Source: Rhynchopus sp. YZ270_cl-10
Lineage: Eukaryota > Euglenozoa > Diplonemea > Diplonemida > Diplonemidae
Direction of reading: 5' to 3'
Assembly (NCBI GenBank): GCA_964035575.1
Contig: OZ037863.1
Span: forward strand, 1,466,001-1,530,000
DNA length: 64,000 nt
The stretch's first letter is position 1. Each line of letters opens with the position of its first letter. Position numbers and translations under genes: made by a program. Positions 31,375-42,081 of this stretch are shown here, in pieces. Under the pieces are notes generated by a model. That model was not told where the DNA came from. It made no database searches and saw only the letters and a list, made by a program, of their open reading frames with translations.

Positions 31375-34119
31375 ATGGCAGCAGAGCACTCTTCCCGACG
31401 GCACTCCCACCTGGGTCTCTTTGTGTTGTGGGTGGCAGTGTACCTCCTGGGCCCGTGGGTGCTCTCCTTCCTGCTTATCACGAACAGGAGTCTCTACCGC
31501 ATTGTTGGCGAAGGGCAGAGCTACGATGTGAGTGACTCACTGCTGTTCACGGGGAAGGGCATACGTGCGGACGGGACGCCCGAGGACTGTGCTATCGCGA
31601 ACGACACTCTGCTTGCCAACGAGTCTGATGCCTTTGACGACACAGTAGCGGCAATAACAACGTCATGCCCTGTAGTGAACGCGCGTGGTCGTGGCGTTGT
31701 GATGATGAACATCCTGCGTGTGTGTGGACTGTGCTACATCTTCGTTGGGCTCTTCCGTCTCTGGCACCTCGCCACTCAGCTCGTCCTCTGCCAGGGCGAC
31801 AAAGATTTGTTCTGGGAACGCTACACAAAATGGCGCAAGTGGCGCTCCAACTGTGCTAGCGTTCTTATCTACTCAGTGGTGCACCACAGCCTTGTCATCC
31901 TCATCCCGCTTGCCGTCGGGCTGAAGCCTATATTCTCCGACGGAGACATCGAAGATGTGTCCAACACAACAGACTTCGTTAACATGACAACCGACGTCGA
32001 GGCCAGAGAGTGGCACACAGTTTCCACCGTCCCTGCAGTGGCGTGGTGCATACTGCGGTTCGACTTTCTGTTCAACTTCCAGATCGACTCCTCCAGCGTA
32101 CCTGCGGTGTGCGGTGAGGCGGGTCGTACGTTCTTGACTGTGTCGTTGATGTTCAGCGGCATTGCTTTGCTGTTCTTCATCCCACGCATGGACGTTATCT
32201 ACATCTTCCGTGATGGACAGTATGGCTACTTCGTGTGGGCGTGCACAGGGTACTACGCAGGGTACGTGCTGGCGTTCTACGTCTTCGACCGCTTCAACAC
32301 GATGCAGGTTGCCATGTCGGGTGCGGTGGTGCGCCTGCGTCCGTACCTTCTGTACTTCGCCCTCTTCGACTTTGTGTTCTACACACTGAGCTTCTACAGC
32401 ACCGTCGACACAGAGAACACACGTCTCGTCTCCTTCTTCCGCAGCCTCCGCTACGAAGGCTACATGGAGGTGAACATGCTCCTCGCACCGCAGTTCTTCC
32501 CAGTCATCATGGGGTTGAACATCAAAGAGTGCATCGAACACAATCCAATCTTTCACACAGTGTTGGACGTTGTGCTGAATGACCAGCGGCGTGAGGTGCG
32601 TGAGGTGAACCTTGGCGTGCACGACATTGAGATGAATGTTGTGCGTGAGCGGGATGCCAACGACAACGCAGACAACGCTGCAGACGCGGCCGCCGACACT
32701 GACAATGTGATGCACGACTTGGCGGCAGAAATGGGCAGCAGCCCCACGCACGCAGGCTTTGCACTGTGCAGCGATGCCGAGCGTGAAGAGGGGTGGGTGC
32801 TGTGCGACTTCACATCCTCGGACGCTGCCTTCGAGAAGCACAATGAGGAGCGAGGTGCACAGGACGGCATGCTCGTGTACCTGACACCACCGGACGGCCA
32901 AGAGGCGGTGCAGGTGATACGCGACGACTTCACTGTAGGCACGTTGCGGCGGGTTGCCTTTGCAACATTTGCGAAGGAGACCTTGACAGATGACCACCAG
33001 ATCCAGGTCAGGCTAGCTCTGAACAATGACACTGCTGCCGTCTTCGCACAGGAGGACGGTGTCCCGCTGTGCGACACCTGCGTGGCGGACGGGGACAGGA
33101 TCTGCTGCGACTTCCGCATCAAGCACCGCTCCAGCGAACACCTCATCAGCCTCGGCATCGAGGACGAAGGCAGTGCAGCGTCGCCCTACTTCGCGCTCCC
33201 GCATGACGTGCGTGCAAGCGCAGCCAGCCTGCAGAAGCTTCTCGTCTTTGCGACAAACGAACACCTCCTCTACCACACTGTGCGGCACTGCCTGCACGCT
33301 AACGGCTTTGCACAGCTTATCCCCGCGACACAGGTTCTGCAACGCAAGCCTCAGGTCTTGCGTCTCATGCAGGAAGGCGTGCTGATGCGGGGCTTGAGCC
33401 AGGCACTAGACGGGATCCAGGACATTGCCTGCGTGGGCACCGTGCAGGAGCGCAGAGCACACCTGCGGGGCCTGCTTTGCGGTGGGACCATGTCTGCCAT
33501 CGCCGTGCGTCTTCAGGAGAACAAGCAGAAGGTTGAAGCTGGGCGGAGCTGCGAGAAGCTGCGCTTCCTGCTGCGCGCAGTCGACACTGCAGCGGAGGGG
33601 CAGCCGAGCGGGTTGCTGAGCGGGCTTGGGTGCGCCTCGGTGATGTGCTGGCTGGAGTGCCTTAACACTGTCGACGATGCGTGCGAGCTGCTGGCGATGC
33701 TTGAGAAGCATGGCTTCCGCGGGACGCAAGGGCTGGCGGACTTGGCACACTTCTTTGACAAAGCGGACGACCCTTACCGGTACGTGCCGCTGTCTCTGCA
33801 GCTGCCGCACCTACCTACCTGCGCACTCATTTCGAAGGGTGTCGACCTTGTGCAGTTCCCTACCCTGCTCGTGGGCGTCTGCTTTGCGTGCCTATGGCTG
33901 CTCACGTACACCATGACAGCAGGCCTCGTGGTCTGGCTGCACGCCACCAAGGGCATGCACCTCCTCGACGACAACAGCGGCAGCCTCTTCCTCGTCTTCC
34001 TCGTGCCCGCAGCACTGCTCCTCTTCTTCGACCTCACACCACCGTGGCTCATAGGTGTGGTCAAGACCGTTCGCCAAAGGGGCAACCAAAACAGAGTGCA
34101 CCCTTCGCACGCGGAGTAG
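31375..34119 (+). CDS. Polytopic membrane protein with possible internal Ubl-like domain
   Basis: 914 aa from ATG 31375 (MAAEHSSRRHSH). No family recognised. The N-terminal half has about seven or eight hydrophobic segments (for example ~12-33, ~108-136, ~160-180, ~255-285, ~295-315, ~325-345) with a lumenal loop bearing N-x-S/T sites (NESD, NTTD, NMTT). Then comes a long soluble region, and two more hydrophobic segments near ~840-870 and ~880-900. Within the soluble part, residues ~499-583 look like a ubiquitin-type beta-grasp fold: MLVYLTPPDGQEAVQVIRDD, then TVGTLRRVAFATF, then QEDGVPLCDTCVADGDRICC, aligning with the order of elements in ubiquitin. A second helical region (~630-830, LLCGGTMSAIAVRLQENK and similar) is unassigned. 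The protein could be a receptor, channel or transporter; this cannot be decided here. Confidence 0.7.
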   Translation: MAAEHSSRRHSHLGLFVLWVAVYLLGPWVLSFLLITNRSLYRIVGEGQSYDVSDSLLFTGKGIRADGTPEDCAIANDTLLANESDAFDDTVAAITTSCPVVNARGRGVVMMNILRVCGLCYIFVGLFRLWHLATQLVLCQGDKDLFWERYTKWRKWRSNCASVLIYSVVHHSLVILIPLAVGLKPIFSDGDIEDVSNTTDFVNMTTDVEAREWHTVSTVPAVAWCILRFDFLFNFQIDSSSVPAVCGEAGRTFLTVSLMFSGIALLFFIPRMDVIYIFRDGQYGYFVWACTGYYAGYVLAFYVFDRFNTMQVAMSGAVVRLRPYLLYFALFDFVFYTLSFYSTVDTENTRLVSFFRSLRYEGYMEVNMLLAPQFFPVIMGLNIKECIEHNPIFHTVLDVVLNDQRREVREVNLGVHDIEMNVVRERDANDNADNAADAAADTDNVMHDLAAEMGSSPTHAGFALCSDAEREEGWVLCDFTSSDAAFEKHNEERGAQDGMLVYLTPPDGQEAVQVIRDDFTVGTLRRVAFATFAKETLTDDHQIQVRLALNNDTAAVFAQEDGVPLCDTCVADGDRICCDFRIKHRSSEHLISLGIEDEGSAASPYFALPHDVRASAASLQKLLVFATNEHLLYHTVRHCLHANGFAQLIPATQVLQRKPQVLRLMQEGVLMRGLSQALDGIQDIACVGTVQERRAHLRGLLCGGTMSAIAVRLQENKQKVEAGRSCEKLRFLLRAVDTAAEGQPSGLLSGLGCASVMCWLECLNTVDDACELLAMLEKHGFRGTQGLADLAHFFDKADDPYRYVPLSLQLPHLPTCALISKGVDLVQFPTLLVGVCFACLWLLTYTMTAGLVVWLHATKGMHLLDDNSGSLFLVFLVPAALLLFFDLTPPWLIGVVKTVRQRGNQNRVHPSHAE

Positions 34120-34292
34120 AAGCGAGGTTTTTTGGGGGTAGGGGGTAGCCTAAGGGAGTAGGGTTACAAGAGTAATGTCAATTTTTGGTGTGGTTTTGTT
34201 ATAAAGTATGTGTATTTTTCTATCCCCTTTGGTCAAGATTCGTTGCGATTTTGACAGTGCACATTAAACTGGTCTGTGTGCATATTTCGTTA

Positions 34293-34585
34293 CTGGGGGG
34301 GGGCGAATAAGAGATGTGGCATTAGGCGAACGGACGAGCCAGAAATAAAAAAATTTTTTTGGGGGGAAAAAGCAAAAAGACATTTTCACCGGAGGCAAAA
34401 AAAATATTTTGACCACTTTTTTGCCAGACCGGGTAGACAGGGTAAATTTTCAAAAAAAAATTTCAAGATAAAACCCTGTCGCATGCAAAAAAAAAAAAAA
34501 AAAAATACCTCCAAAATCTCAACCTGATCTCTTATTCGGCCCTGATCTCTTATTCACCCCTGATCTCTTATTCGCCCCCCCCCAG
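34293..34585. mobile_element. 293-bp MITE with G-run TIRs, copy 1
   Basis: Perfect 23-bp TIRs beginning CTGGGGGGGGGCGAATAAGA, flanked by TA on both sides (34291-34292, 34586-34587), which suggests a TA target duplication as in Tc1/mariner-like elements. The interior has a CGCCGGAGGC-like core (here CACCGGAGGC), A/T runs, and three CTGATCTCTTATTC subrepeats at the right end. Non-coding. A second copy is at 56432-56724. Confidence 0.9.
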
Positions 34586-35677
34586 TAATTTTTTTTTGGC
34601 TTTTTTTTGTGTGAACGTGTTTATGTTTTAACTTTGTGTGTTTTTGTGCCATTTTCCTGTTTCTTTTGTATGAGAAAACAGTCTTATTGTTAAGGACAAC
34701 CTTACCCTTTTACTCTTATCATGCAGCGACGCGATTCATCTTTTCAAGCGTTTCTTTCTTTTCTTCTTGTTTGCGTGTCATAGCAATGTGGTATTCACCA
34801 ACGAAACGAGTATGGCCACCTCGTGAAAAACCCCACAAATGGGGTTGTAAGGTTTGCCATGTATTTCCCCCCGTAATATCTGTGTACGTTCTTACCATCT
34901 GGTGACTAAGCAAAAGGAGGCTTAGGGTCATCTTTGAAACATGTTTAATGTTTTGTGCGAGTCCCACTTCGTCTTTATATTTTTTTGATGTGTGCACACA
35001 CATTTTTGTCTTAGTGGACTTTTGCTACTTACTGTCCTAAGTTTAATTATTTTTAAAACTTGGTCGTATTAGTGTAGACTGGAGGAGATGTGCTCCACTG
35101 ATTTTTTTTTCCCACCACAGTGCCTTATTCCCCCTTCTGACTCAGGGCGGTTTCGGTACACTGTGCAAGAACATCTTTGTTTTTTTTTTTGTTGCGAGTA
35201 TTCCCCTTAAAAACTAGCAAAAAAATAAAGGGGAAAAGACTCCGTCCCCAGATTGGAAGAAGGAGTCTTCACGTGATGCAGTGGTGTTTTTTGTGTTTCT
35301 GCTTTGCTTGACGGAGTAAGTGGGTGGACGATTGAAACCTAAACGGTTGTTCAGGTGAGCCTGCTTTTTTGCTCACCCACCTGAACCTGACAACTGTGTA
35401 CAAACCGACTGCACTCTGCTTTGTGTCGTGGGAGATGGCTGAGCTCGTTTTATGAGTTCAATATATAATATGTATTATGCACTCCGCCAGACTCTTATTA
35501 CTGCTCTTACTATAGAATGCAGCTATGGCTTTAGTGTTCATTCCGTCTTCAGCGGGGCGCGTGGTCGTTTTTTTTATTTTAATAGCCGTAAAATTATTTC
35601 CTCAAGCCAAAATCCTTCTAGGAGCGGAGTTTTAAGAATGCCATAATTGACGTCTGGAAATAATTGCAGTGGAGGTA

Positions 35678-35772
35678 TTTTAGCCGGGTTTCCCACACAA
35701 AAAATAATTACCGTGTAATTATAGGAAATAATTACACGGTAATTATTTTTTGTGTGGGAAACCCGGCTAAAA
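35678..35772. repeat. 95-bp near-perfect palindrome
   Basis: Arms TTTTAGCCGGGTTTCCCACA... and its complement meet around TAGGA near 35725. Arm length is about 45 bases. Related AATAATTGCA-type sequence lies just to the left. Probably a foldback MITE. Confidence 0.85.
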
Positions 35773-36256
35773 AAAAAATCGCGATTTTTTTTCTTTTTTT
35801 CTTTTGTGAACACCCCGGGTTTGATACCTGTACCGCAGGCATTCCTCTGAGTCTAACGATTGATAATCAGAGCTCGGTTTGTTGTCAAAGACATCTTCCA
35901 CCATGCATTGAGGAGGGTAAGACAGTGGTCGCAGTTTGTACTTGATAGCATTACAACATTTAACTTCTCCACGGGGGTCTTGGGCCGTTCACTCGGTTAT
36001 ACCTTGACCAGCGGAAGAGGCCTTTTTGGTCTCTAGAATATCCGGTATTCCCGAACGGAGGCACACTTTGTGTGTTACTACGACCTGGCAACTTCCAGCA
36101 GTAGGTTAAGTAATGCTTTCTTGTAAATTGTTGGATCATTTATCTCCTCAGTGCATGAATGCCCCACGTGACTGGACACTTTTGTGTTTGTCAAGTGGAC
36201 TGTCTGGTCACTTCTCAGTGACTGGCGGGTTGGCTGTGGTTGCCCTGTCACGACTT

Positions 36257-36428
36257 ACCTGTGTACCTGTGTACCTGTGTACCTGTGTACCTGTGTACCT
36301 GTGTACCTGTGTACCTGTGTACCTGTGTACCTGTGTACCTGTGTACCTGTGTACCTGTGTACCTGTGTACCTGTGTACCTGTGTACCTGTGTACCTGTGT
36401 ACCTGTGTACCTGTGTACCTGTGTACCT
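36257..36428. repeat. 8-bp satellite (ACCTGTGT)n, ~21 copies
   Basis: Pure array of an 8-bp unit. Its reverse complement is the unit of the large array at 55525-56423. The sequence after it decays into ACCTGGGTGACTGGGTACG variants up to ~36470. Confidence 0.95.
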
Positions 36429-36569
36429 GGGTGACTGGGTACGTACCTGGGTAAATGTGACCAGGTGACCTGGTCAGACCTCTGACCAGCGCACCGTGAC
36501 AGCACAGGCTGCCGAAAACGGATTTTGGCTTTCGGAAATAATTTTACGGCAATTAAATATCAAATTCCA

Positions 36570-36704
36570 TGCAATTATTTCACAGAAAATTGCACTCGGA
36601 GGTGTATTTTTCACTCGTTTTGTTAATTGCACTCGCTGCGCTCGTGCAATTAACCACTCGTGAAAAAAACACCTCCTCGTAGCAATTATGGTGAAATAAT
36701 TGCA
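36570..36704. repeat. Nested hairpin / foldback element
   Basis: Outer arms TGCAATTATTTCAC / GTGAAATAATTGCA (36570-36583, 36691-36704). Inner arms GGAGGTG...TTTTTCAC and GTGAAAAAAACACCTCC. The centre is TTAATTGCACTCGCTGCG/CTCGTGCAATTAA. Non-coding, MITE-like. Confidence 0.8.
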
Positions 36705-37405
36705 TAGTAATTAAATACTATATTTCTTCTCTGTTTTGTATTTGTTGCTTTGGGTTTCTTCTTTGTGGTTGATTTTTCCTTCTTTCAAAATTTGTTGGAA
36801 GGGGGTTTTTTTTTTAAAATTACTTTTTAGGAATACTTTACCTGCCTTCTGATTTCCTGCGGTGATGATTCTCGCTTTATCCGAGTGGGTTTTGTCGGGC
36901 ACTTCTGGCACGCAGGCCTGATTCCAAACAGCGAGCCTCCAGTAGGGGAAACCCGTCTGAACAGTTTCTCGTCACATCCATTTCAGGACTGCTTCTTGAT
37001 TTAGACTGAGTATGGGAGGCTGACCATGTTAGCCTCCTTATAATATTTTTTTTTTGAAAGATAAAAGTCGAATTTTGTTGTTTTTGAACAGCATACCCGG
37101 GTTTTTTTGTTGTATTTTCAGCCGTTCAGGTATTTGTGTGACAATGTGTTCTGGAGTTGGAATGCAGACTACACAAGAACAGCTTCCGAAGTTTTTGGAA
37201 TATTTTGATTAGAAAATAAACGTGGCGTGATCGTTAGGTCACTTGCCAAGATTTGTTAAAACGTGTTCATGCTTTTGTCTAGCCTAAAGCCACAACCTCT
37301 TCCTCCCACACAAAACCCCAACACGTTGTTTGTTTCCGCCCCTCTTACCTCCTACCCCAGTTCCCTCGCCAACTTTCCCACCATTCACAGTTTTATTCTT
37401 TCAAC

Positions 37406-39289
37406 ATGATTCGCCATACTGCCCCATTGCTGGCAGTGCTCGTGGCACTCTCGCTGCCCTTGCACACGGATGCTGTGTTCTCGCTGTCCAACAACTTAGG
37501 CGACGGGATGGTGCTTCAGAAGGAGAAGGGACAGGTGTGGGGGTTTGCACCTTCCGTTGGTGATGTTGTGACAGTCCAGCTCGTTGCCTTTGGCATCACT
37601 GTGCAGGTGCACCAGGTCACGGCAACGAATGACCCGACACTTGGCGTCATCTGGGTTGCGGTCTTGAACACTATGCCAGGCAGCATGGTGAAGTACGGCA
37701 TCACAGCCACCACCCCAGCAGCGACGAATATCCTAGTCCTCACGAATGTGATGTTCGGTGACGTGTACGTGTGTGGTGGGCAGTCGAACATGGAGTTCAC
37801 TGTCCCCATGGCACACACCGACGTGAAGGCAGCACTAGCAGATGCTGTCAACTGGCCGAATATCATCCTTTTCCGCCCCGCAAAAACCAAGAGTACAACA
37901 GAACTTCACCAGCACGTGGGGCCACACCTCCACAACTGGACGTCAGCAGCAGAGCCGAAGGCACTTGGGGTGTATGTGACAGAAGGTGACAAGTTCTCGC
38001 TCCTGAACAACGGATTCTCTGCAACGTGCTATTTCTTCGGTCTCAGCCTCTACCAGAAGCTTGTGGTGAAGGTTCCCATCGGACTCATCGGTGTTGCCTA
38101 CTCAGGTACGCACATTGGCCTCTGGGAGCCACCTGGTGCTTTCGACTCATGTAAAGACTTCGTCAACCCACACCTGAAGTCACTGAAGGTGGTCCTCCCT
38201 GGCAGTGAGACGCGTGCTAGCATCAAGGATTGGGTCAACCCGCACGACGGCCCGCATACAGAAGGAGACTTGTGGAACGGCATCATCTGCCCAATGTTGC
38301 GCCTCACAGTGAAGGGGACGATCTGGTACCAGGGTGAGTCAGACGCCTTCCAGGGGAATGACAACTTCTACCCATGCTGGATAGAAAAGTTTGTAGCCAC
38401 GTGGCGTGCGCGCTCCGCCGCAGTGTCTGGCACCGCAGCAGACGCACCCTTTTTCATTGTCCAGTTGGGCCCGTGGGGTCCGGAAGGGAGGACCTGCGAT
38501 GGCTCAATTGAATGTGAATCCGCCCCAATGCTCCGACTTGGTCAAACCGCAAACTTTGGGTATCTCCCGAATAGCAAACTGCCGAACACATTTCTGGTCA
38601 CAGCGGTTGACTTGGGAGACATCACAGCGGTAGACGACCTGCACCCTAAGTACAAACAGCAGGTAGGTGAACGTTTAGCGAACTCTGCCCTCAGGAATTT
38701 GTACAACTATGTCCACTACAACGACTACGAGTACCCATACGCGATCAGCGCCAGTATTTTAGACACCAAAATTTCCATTGAGTTCGCAAACGTGCCCGCA
38801 TCTGGCCTGGTGATGAGCAACGACACAGGAGGATTTGAAGTGTATGCAGGCTGCACGTGGCAGTACCTACACACAGCGACAGTGCTGAAGCCCTCCGGGA
38901 CAGGGGTTGAGGTCTCCTTCACCAGTGCTTCTGGGACGCCGACATCCATCCGTTACAACTTCTTCAGGGCTCCGTGCAACGTGTACAAAGGTCTGTACGG
39001 GTGCACGTTGTACACATCCCAGAATCTTCCTGTTCTCCCATTCTTGTTGAGCGTGAAGAATGGCGAGACGACGATGTCGGACAGGCTCTCGTGTGCACTT
39101 GAAAAGTTGAAGGAGAACCTGATCCTTGTTGTGGTTGTGGTGATTTGCGCTGTCGTCTTCTTGGCCTGCGTCGTCGGTATCTGCTGCTACTGTTGCAGGA
39201 GGAAGAGCTGCTCTGCTGCCACACCGCAAACCATCACAGTCAAGCACGACTCATTTGCACAAAACAAGCGCAACGAAAACAATGTATGA
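37406..39289 (+). CDS. Membrane-anchored sialate O-acetylesterase-like protein
   Basis: 627 aa, no intron. SASA/SGNH-type esterase removing O-acetyl groups from sialic acids or other sugars. The signal peptide is ~1-23 (MIRHTAPLLAVLVALSLPLH). Motifs: VYVCGGQSNMEF with nucleophile Ser127, GVAYSGTHIGLWEP, TIWYQGESDAF (~306-314), and DDLHPKYKQ with catalytic Asp411/His413. These match the lysosomal/secreted SIAE family in order and length, though family members usually end without a membrane anchor. Here residues ~570-598 form a strong transmembrane helix followed by a Cys-rich cytosolic stretch (CCYCCRRKSC), likely palmitoylated. That predicts a type I surface or endolysosomal enzyme. Cys residues and N-x-T sites in the lumenal part fit secretion. 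The natural acetyl-sugar substrate is not known; xylan or other acetylesterase activity is an alternative. Confidence 0.9.
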   Translation: MIRHTAPLLAVLVALSLPLHTDAVFSLSNNLGDGMVLQKEKGQVWGFAPSVGDVVTVQLVAFGITVQVHQVTATNDPTLGVIWVAVLNTMPGSMVKYGITATTPAATNILVLTNVMFGDVYVCGGQSNMEFTVPMAHTDVKAALADAVNWPNIILFRPAKTKSTTELHQHVGPHLHNWTSAAEPKALGVYVTEGDKFSLLNNGFSATCYFFGLSLYQKLVVKVPIGLIGVAYSGTHIGLWEPPGAFDSCKDFVNPHLKSLKVVLPGSETRASIKDWVNPHDGPHTEGDLWNGIICPMLRLTVKGTIWYQGESDAFQGNDNFYPCWIEKFVATWRARSAAVSGTAADAPFFIVQLGPWGPEGRTCDGSIECESAPMLRLGQTANFGYLPNSKLPNTFLVTAVDLGDITAVDDLHPKYKQQVGERLANSALRNLYNYVHYNDYEYPYAISASILDTKISIEFANVPASGLVMSNDTGGFEVYAGCTWQYLHTATVLKPSGTGVEVSFTSASGTPTSIRYNFFRAPCNVYKGLYGCTLYTSQNLPVLPFLLSVKNGETTMSDRLSCALEKLKENLILVVVVVICAVVFLACVVGICCYCCRRKSCSAATPQTITVKHDSFAQNKRNENNV

Positions 39290-39810
39290 CCCAAGACACA
39301 ATAGAACACAACTTCGAAGTCAGAATAACGGTCCCTCCCCTCCCTTCCCTCATTTATTTGGTGACCTCAATCACGAGAGTCTTCGGGTCATCTTATAAAC
39401 TATTCTTGATTTGTTTTTCCTGAAATGAGAACTTGACACTAGCGCTCTAGTACATACTAGTATCCCAGGACCGTAAGCCCGCAAACCCATTTGGCTTTAC
39501 TTCATTGCGGGATCCACTGTCCACAAATTTCACGTAGTTTCCAGAGTTTCTCCACACACCAATGTAAAACGAAAAGAAGCAGTCGCGTGCAATCTGGAAT
39601 ACTTTCTTTTGCACGAAGTTCTCCTCCAAAAAGTAGTGCGTGTCCACCAATACACTAAAATGCCCCACAAAAGCAACACAAACAAAAAACAAAAACAAAA
39701 GGCAGAGGCAGTATTTACATACTTGCCATGCAAGTCAAAAAAGCATGCACACTCCCCTTTCAAGAGTTGCCCTTAGTGTTCCTGCCTTCCTCCTCACACC
39801 ACCCTCACAA

Positions 39811-39950
39811 CACAGCTCCACAGCTCCACAGCTCCACAGCTCCACAGCTCCACAGCTCCACAGCTCCACAGCTCCACAGCTCCACAGCTCCACAGCTCCA
39901 CAGCTCCACAGCTCCACAGCTCCACAGCTCCACAGCTCCACAGCTCCACA
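39811..39950. repeat. 8-bp satellite (CAGCTCCA)n, ~17 copies
   Basis: Uniform 8-bp array with no interruption, open in several frames only because the unit lacks stops. No coding call. Confidence 0.95.
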
Positions 39951-40229
39951 ACTTTTAATGGGGACCATTTTTGTTCTTTTTGTTCTTTGCTTTGTTGCCT
40001 CCACACACGTTTTTGTTGCTGCTATCAAAGCTGCAGCTGCTTGGGTTGTTGGGCTCAAGAGGCCTCTTTTTGGGGTACAAAAGAACTGTTGTCATAACAA
40101 CCCACACCCCCCTTCCCCCCATGATATCCCCAAAAAGAGGCAATGTATGCCCAACCACATCAGTGGCTGCAACTGTGATAGCAGCAAAAACGAAATCTTC
40201 GGAGTCCTGGGTGGGGTCCCAGTATCACC

Positions 40230-41015
40230 CCTGGTGTGCAGCAGCAGCAGTTCCAAAGGCCTTTACAGCAGCAGTTCCAACAGCAGGCTCTACAGCTTTT
40301 TCACCAGCAGTTCCAAAGGCTTCTGCAGCAGCGGTTCCAACAGCAGGTCCAACAGCAGTTCCAACAGCAGGCACAACAGCAGTTTAAACAGCAGTTCCAA
40401 CGGCTTCTGCAGCAGCAGTTCCACGAGCGTTTCCAAAAGCAGTTCCAGCAGCAGTTCCAACAGCAGGCACAACAGCAGTTTCAACTGCAGTTCCAAAGAC
40501 TTCTGCAGCAGCAGCTCCAACGGCAGGTCCATCAGCAGTTCCAACAGTAGGCTTAACAGCAGTTTCAACAGCAGTTCCACAGACTTCTGCAGCAGCGGTT
40601 CCAACAGCAGGTCCAGCAGCAGTTCCAACAGCAGGCACAACAACAGCAGTTTCAACAGCAGTTCCAATGGCTTCTGCAGCAGCAGTTCCAACAGCGTTTC
40701 CAAAAGCAGTTCCAGCAACAGGCACAACAGCAGGCACAACAGCAGTTTCATCAGCAAGGACTTCTGCGGCAGCAGCTCTAACGGCAGGTCCAACAGCAGT
40801 TCCAACAGTAGGCTTAACAGCAGTTTCAACAGCAGTTCCACAGACTTCTGCAGCAGCGGTTCCAACAGCGTCTCCAAAAGCAGTTCCAGCAGCAGTTCCA
40901 ACAGCAGGCACAACAGCAGTTTCAACTGCAGTTCCAAAGACTTCTGCAGCAGCAGTTCCAACAGCAGGTCCAACAGCAGCACCAACATCAACAGCAGACG
41001 CAGCAACAACATCAG
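40230..41015 (+). repeat. Interspersed CAGCAGTTCCAA minisatellite, possibly coding
   Basis: Built from 12-base subunits around CAGCAGTTCCAA, arranged in higher-order units marked by TTCTGCAGCAGC at 40321, 40405, 40501, 40585, 40672, 40762 (variant), 40846 and 40942. Spacings are 84, 96, 84, 87, 90, 84 and 96, all multiples of three. One + frame (Ser/Asn-rich, SSSNSRSNSSSNSRHNSS) stays open from 39640 to 41232; the Gln-rich and Ala-rich frames are interrupted. A low-complexity protein is possible but has no independent support: no domain, and its 5' part runs through the CAGCTCCA satellite. Confidence 0.6.
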
Positions 41016-41180
41016 CGACAACAACCTAGGGGGTGGTGAGCGAGGTATGCTGGTGTTCGGGGTCAGCCTTGCGGGGCGAGAAGGACAGAGTGGCTGTGTG
41101 ATGATGCGGGTGTGGCAAAAGGGGTGTGTACAGATAGAGTTTTGGTTCGACTGGTGGTGCAACCTCTGGGAGGTCTTCAC

Positions 41181-42081
41181 CTTTTTTTTTTTTTTTTTCC
41201 TTTTTTTTTTCTCTTTTTTGTACTTGGACTAGTTTTTTATGAGAATAGAAAGGAAAAAGGAAGAAATGGAGAAGACAATAAAGACAATAAAATGAACAGG
41301 AAATGGAAAAGGAAAAAGGAAATGGAAAAATGAAAAGGAAAAAATGATGACCAAAAATGGTCGGTGTTTCAAGTTTTGTATAAAAGGCGGGCGAAGAGTA
41401 CGGTAGAGCCAACAGAGTTTTATACAAAACAAGAAACTGCATTATGTGTTTGTTTTTTATTCTTTTTGATCAATTTGAATACACAGGCGTCACACTTCTG
41501 GGGCAAAAAAAGGAAAAAAAGAAGACCTAATCCTCCTTACTTAAAAGAAGGGAAGGGAGAATAAAAAACACATTGCCTTTGCTTTGTTGTCTGCAGAATG
41601 GTTTGTTTTAGTGCCTCCCCTGGAAAAAGAAAAATGGATTCCACTTGGTAAAAATAGCACACCTGTTGAACACACGTCAGGCCAGGAACAGAAGAAAAGC
41701 AAACGCTTCCACGAATGGAAGCAAAAGAAAAGTGTGGTGAAAAAACCCTTTTGGCCAAGGTGGTCTTGACTCTGTCTACAAACTTTGGGGATGAATGAAA
41801 AAATGACACTGAATAAATAACAGAGAGTGGGCGGATAAGCCACTTCTCCGAGCTAAACACAAAGTAAACACCCTCCACCCATCTGATCCCGCCCACAAAC
41901 ACAAACAATCACGACAGAAACCAAGACAGGCAGAGGATGACCAGGGTAGGTTTTACTTGAACAGCGAACCTCTGCCTTGATACTTCACACGCTCAGCAGA
42001 CGAGTTGCCACAACTCTCCAGACCTGCTGCAAAACAGGCCTGCACCTTTCACCGCATTTCGCTTCGTGCCCCTCATCTGGC
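41181..42081 (-). repeat. 0.9-kb dispersed repeat, unit 1
   Basis: Read on the minus strand it starts CCAGATGAGGGGC and ends in a poly(A)-like run (poly-T at 41181-41210 on +). It is about 90% similar to unit 2 (42750-43650), with small indels. It contains a TATAAAAG motif near 41390. Non-coding as far as I can see. Confidence 0.85.

Larger units (their letters stand above)
34120..37405. other. Repeat-rich intergenic region
   Basis: No gene supported over 3.3 kb. It contains a 293-bp MITE, a 95-bp perfect palindrome, an 8-bp satellite and a nested hairpin (listed separately). Small hairpins also occur near 35238-35271 (AAGACTCC...GGAGTCTT) and 35350-35390 (GTTCAGGTGAGC...ACCTGAAC). Confidence 0.6.
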
